A stretch of DNA of 50,442 nucleotides from Chrysochromulina parva (lineage: Eukaryota; Haptophyta; Prymnesiales; Chrysochromulinaceae): NCBI GenBank assembly GCA_002887195.1, contig PJAB01000056.1:1-50442 (forward strand). The letters are read 5' to 3'. Each line of letters begins with the position of its first letter. Within the stretch, counting starts at the first letter, position 1. Under the pieces are notes generated by a model that ran no database searches, was not told where the DNA came from, and saw nothing but the letters and a program-made list of their open reading frames with translations. A program made the position numbers and the translations under genes. Shown here piece by piece: positions 48,888-50,442 of the stretch.

Positions 48888-49806
48888 AAAGTAACTAGGA
48901 ACCTTGTTGCTGGTCGTGGTAAGCGAAGATGCGTCATGCACCTCTGTACATACATCATAGAACTTACAACATAGAACAGCGCGCTGAGGGCCCTGCGCGG
49001 AGGGGCGGCCGCTGAGGCTGTGGTATGTCGGGCGTCTCGGGAGGGCACTCGGCTGTATTTCAAGCTCCGGGTGTACAGCGAGCCCGGCCTCCTCTTTGCC
49101 TCCTCTCCACGCCGCATGTTTCGTCTCATCATTTACATCTTCATCTTTCGGCGCGCCGTACGAGTTACTGGCTGCGAAGTAATCTACTCTCCGCTCGTAC
49201 TATGTACACCGACGGACCAACGACCCCGAACGACCCCTTGTCCAGGGCGAGCTGCATGCAACAACTCGCGTCTCTTGTGCTACGCGAGTGCGCGCAGACG
49301 CACCCCTTTTCGTGTTCCTCACACGATGCCGTGTGAATGCGTAGCCGAGGACCCTAGTGTCAGACCAGAGTCAAAAGAGGCTCTCAATGAATGTGCCAAC
49401 CGTAAAAACGCGTGGGCTTGCTAGTTGCTACGCTTGGGCGGGGCGGCGTGCGGCTGCGGGCGTCGTGCGGTGGCGGCGGTCCCGCGCGGCACGTGATGTT
49501 GATGTGTGCGCGAGAGGGTGTCCGGTCGTGGCGAGCAGAGACATACACAAACCGGGACGGGGTCGGGGAGACCTTGAAACGCCACTTGCCTCACTACTAC
49601 ACTTCGCTTACACTTGCCTCTCGACCACCGCGACTATCGCGCAGCGCGATACTCATGCTGGCGGGCGTGGCGGGACCTTCCCCTCGCAGCTCGCTATGCA
49701 ATAGCCCGCGCACGACGATCGTGCCCCGCGCTACACTGGACGCTGACAGGATTCAGCGCGAAAAGCATCTTCCTCCTCTCGCCTGCTCTCTGGAGAGCAA
49801 GAAGGA
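48888..49806. other. Convergent intergenic region
   Basis: About 920 bp between the IQ gene (+) and the partial gene at the right edge (-). Several small open frames exist but none has recognisable motifs or consistent codon use. No RNA gene or repeat recognised. Confidence 0.4.
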
Positions 49807-50442
49807 TCATCCAGCTCCGGCAGATGCGGGAAGGGGCGTCTTATGAAACCGAAGGAGGCGCATCTTTCTGCCACTTTCCGCGAAGTGCGCGAGCTCCTTC
49901 TGCCCATCCAGCAACCGACCGAGCACCACCATCTCGGCGGGCCGGGACGCCGGCGTGGGCACCTCCGTGCCGAGCGAGAAGCCGAGCGCTGCGGGTTGTT
50001 CGTCTCTGGGCGGCGCGAAGGAGAGAAGGCCGCCACGCTCGTGTGGCAGCTCGCGTAGTCGTTCCACCTCGGTCGCCATCTCCTCTTTTCTGCGTCCGCG
50101 CTCGGTCGCCATCTCCTCTGTTTCTGCGTCCGCGGGCTTTTCCATGGTAGTCGTCGTCTTGAGCTGTAGGTATAACGGACAGTCGGCCGCCCAGTCGGCC
50201 GCCGCGGCCTCGGCTGCTGTGGCCGTGCCCAGCGCTTTTGCCAAAAAAGCGATCCATTTAGGCGCCAACTCGACGAAAAGCCGCAGCCGCACATTGGCCT
50301 CTGCGTCGGGCGCGCCCGCAAGGCCAAAGGTAGCCGTGAAGAGGGCGCCCGCATCGGCGGCCGCGAGTCCGCGAGCTCCGGCGATCTCGAGCCCGCCAGA
50401 TCGGCCGAGCTGCAGAGGCTCGTCGATGACGAGGTACCGGTA
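49807..50442 (-). CDS. Unknown protein, C-terminal 211 residues (5' part beyond window)
   Basis: The frame is open from the right edge to the stop at 49807. The first 75 residues look globular (RYLVIDEPLQLGRSGGLEIA, LFTATFGLAGAPDAEANVRL, LFVELAPKWIAFLAKALG) and end in an Ala-rich helix. Then a Glu/Arg-rich segment with an internal duplication (EEMATERGRRKEEMATEVER; the DNA unit is repeated at about 50072-50098 and 50103-50131) and a final part (VVLGRLLDGQKELAHFAESG, RLLRFHKTPLP). I do not recognise a family. Confidence 0.55.
   Translation of the reverse strand, partial: YRYLVIDEPLQLGRSGGLEIAGARGLAAADAGALFTATFGLAGAPDAEANVRLRLFVELAPKWIAFLAKALGTATAAEAAAADWAADCPLYLQLKTTTTMEKPADAETEEMATERGRRKEEMATEVERLRELPHERGGLLSFAPPRDEQPAALGFSLGTEVPTPASRPAEMVVLGRLLDGQKELAHFAESGRKMRLLRFHKTPLPASAGAG

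Noticed and set aside
1..50442. Bacterial origin suggested by high GC and many intronless genes
   Set aside because: Spliceosomal introns, SPAG17, HMG-box/bromodomain, RING, two-pore K+ channel and IQ proteins are eukaryotic.

Overview
The window is nuclear DNA of a unicellular eukaryote. It is GC-rich, has GT-AG introns and packs about 22 protein genes into 50 kb on both strands, often as divergent or convergent pairs only 100-500 bp apart. The gene content points to a motile, probably photosynthetic protist of the haptophyte type. There is a ciliary central-apparatus gene (SPAG17/PF6), several IQ-motif, coiled-coil or ciliary-looking proteins, a pentameric ligand-gated channel, a two-pore K+ channel, and a DNL zinc-finger protein whose N-terminus looks like a signal peptide. 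The haptophyte assignment is inference from style and content; no rRNA or marker gene is present.

Layout. 1-4370 (-): SPAG17, cut by the left edge. 4799-6163 (-): dihydroorotate dehydrogenase. 6259-9401 (+): tandem two-unit glycoside-hydrolase-like protein. 9800-10675 (-): DNL zinc finger. 11059-11853 (+): Gly-rich protein. 12587-14299 (-): JmjC/cupin oxygenase. 14834-18095 (+): SAM domain plus pentameric ligand-gated channel with eight short repeat-rich introns. 18324-20371 (-): IQ/coiled-coil protein with a minisatellite intron. 20557-23586 (+): Trm1-type tRNA methyltransferase fused to a beta-helix. 23774-27028 (+): HMG-box plus bromodomain protein. 27569-31108 (-): two-pore K+ channel. 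31625-32575 (-): LRR protein. 32800-34755 (+): TPR/F-box-like protein. 35215-36554 (-): multipass membrane protein. 37112-38227 (-): acyl-protein thioesterase with two SAP-like motifs. 38925-41615 (-): RING-H2 protein. 42302-43354 (-): PfkB sugar kinase. 43487-45223 (+): signal-anchored Cys-rich protein with a Hedgehog/intein (Hint) domain. 45622-46684 (-): EamA/DMT transporter with an apparent frameshift. 46677-48887 (+): IQ-motif protein. 49807-50442 (-): C-terminal part of an unknown protein.

The genes do not form a pathway or operon. They are an ordinary gene-dense stretch with some unusual domain fusions.

The most interesting signal is in the introns. Several are flanked by sequence that recurs at an offset equal, or nearly equal, to the intron length: a 33-bp perfect copy in the hydrolase gene, 21 bp in channel intron 4, 13 bp in channel intron 2, and 7-10 bp at others. 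Many also carry short tandem repeats built on a TGATGACC or TGATT core and share 3' ends (CCTCATCAG, or GTCTTCTTYNRCAG). This looks like recent intron gain by tandem duplication and/or introner-like elements, caught at several stages within one locus. Second in interest are the fusions (Trm1-beta-helix, SAM-channel, SAP-thioesterase-SAP) and an in-frame stop between TM2 and TM3 of the channel gene.
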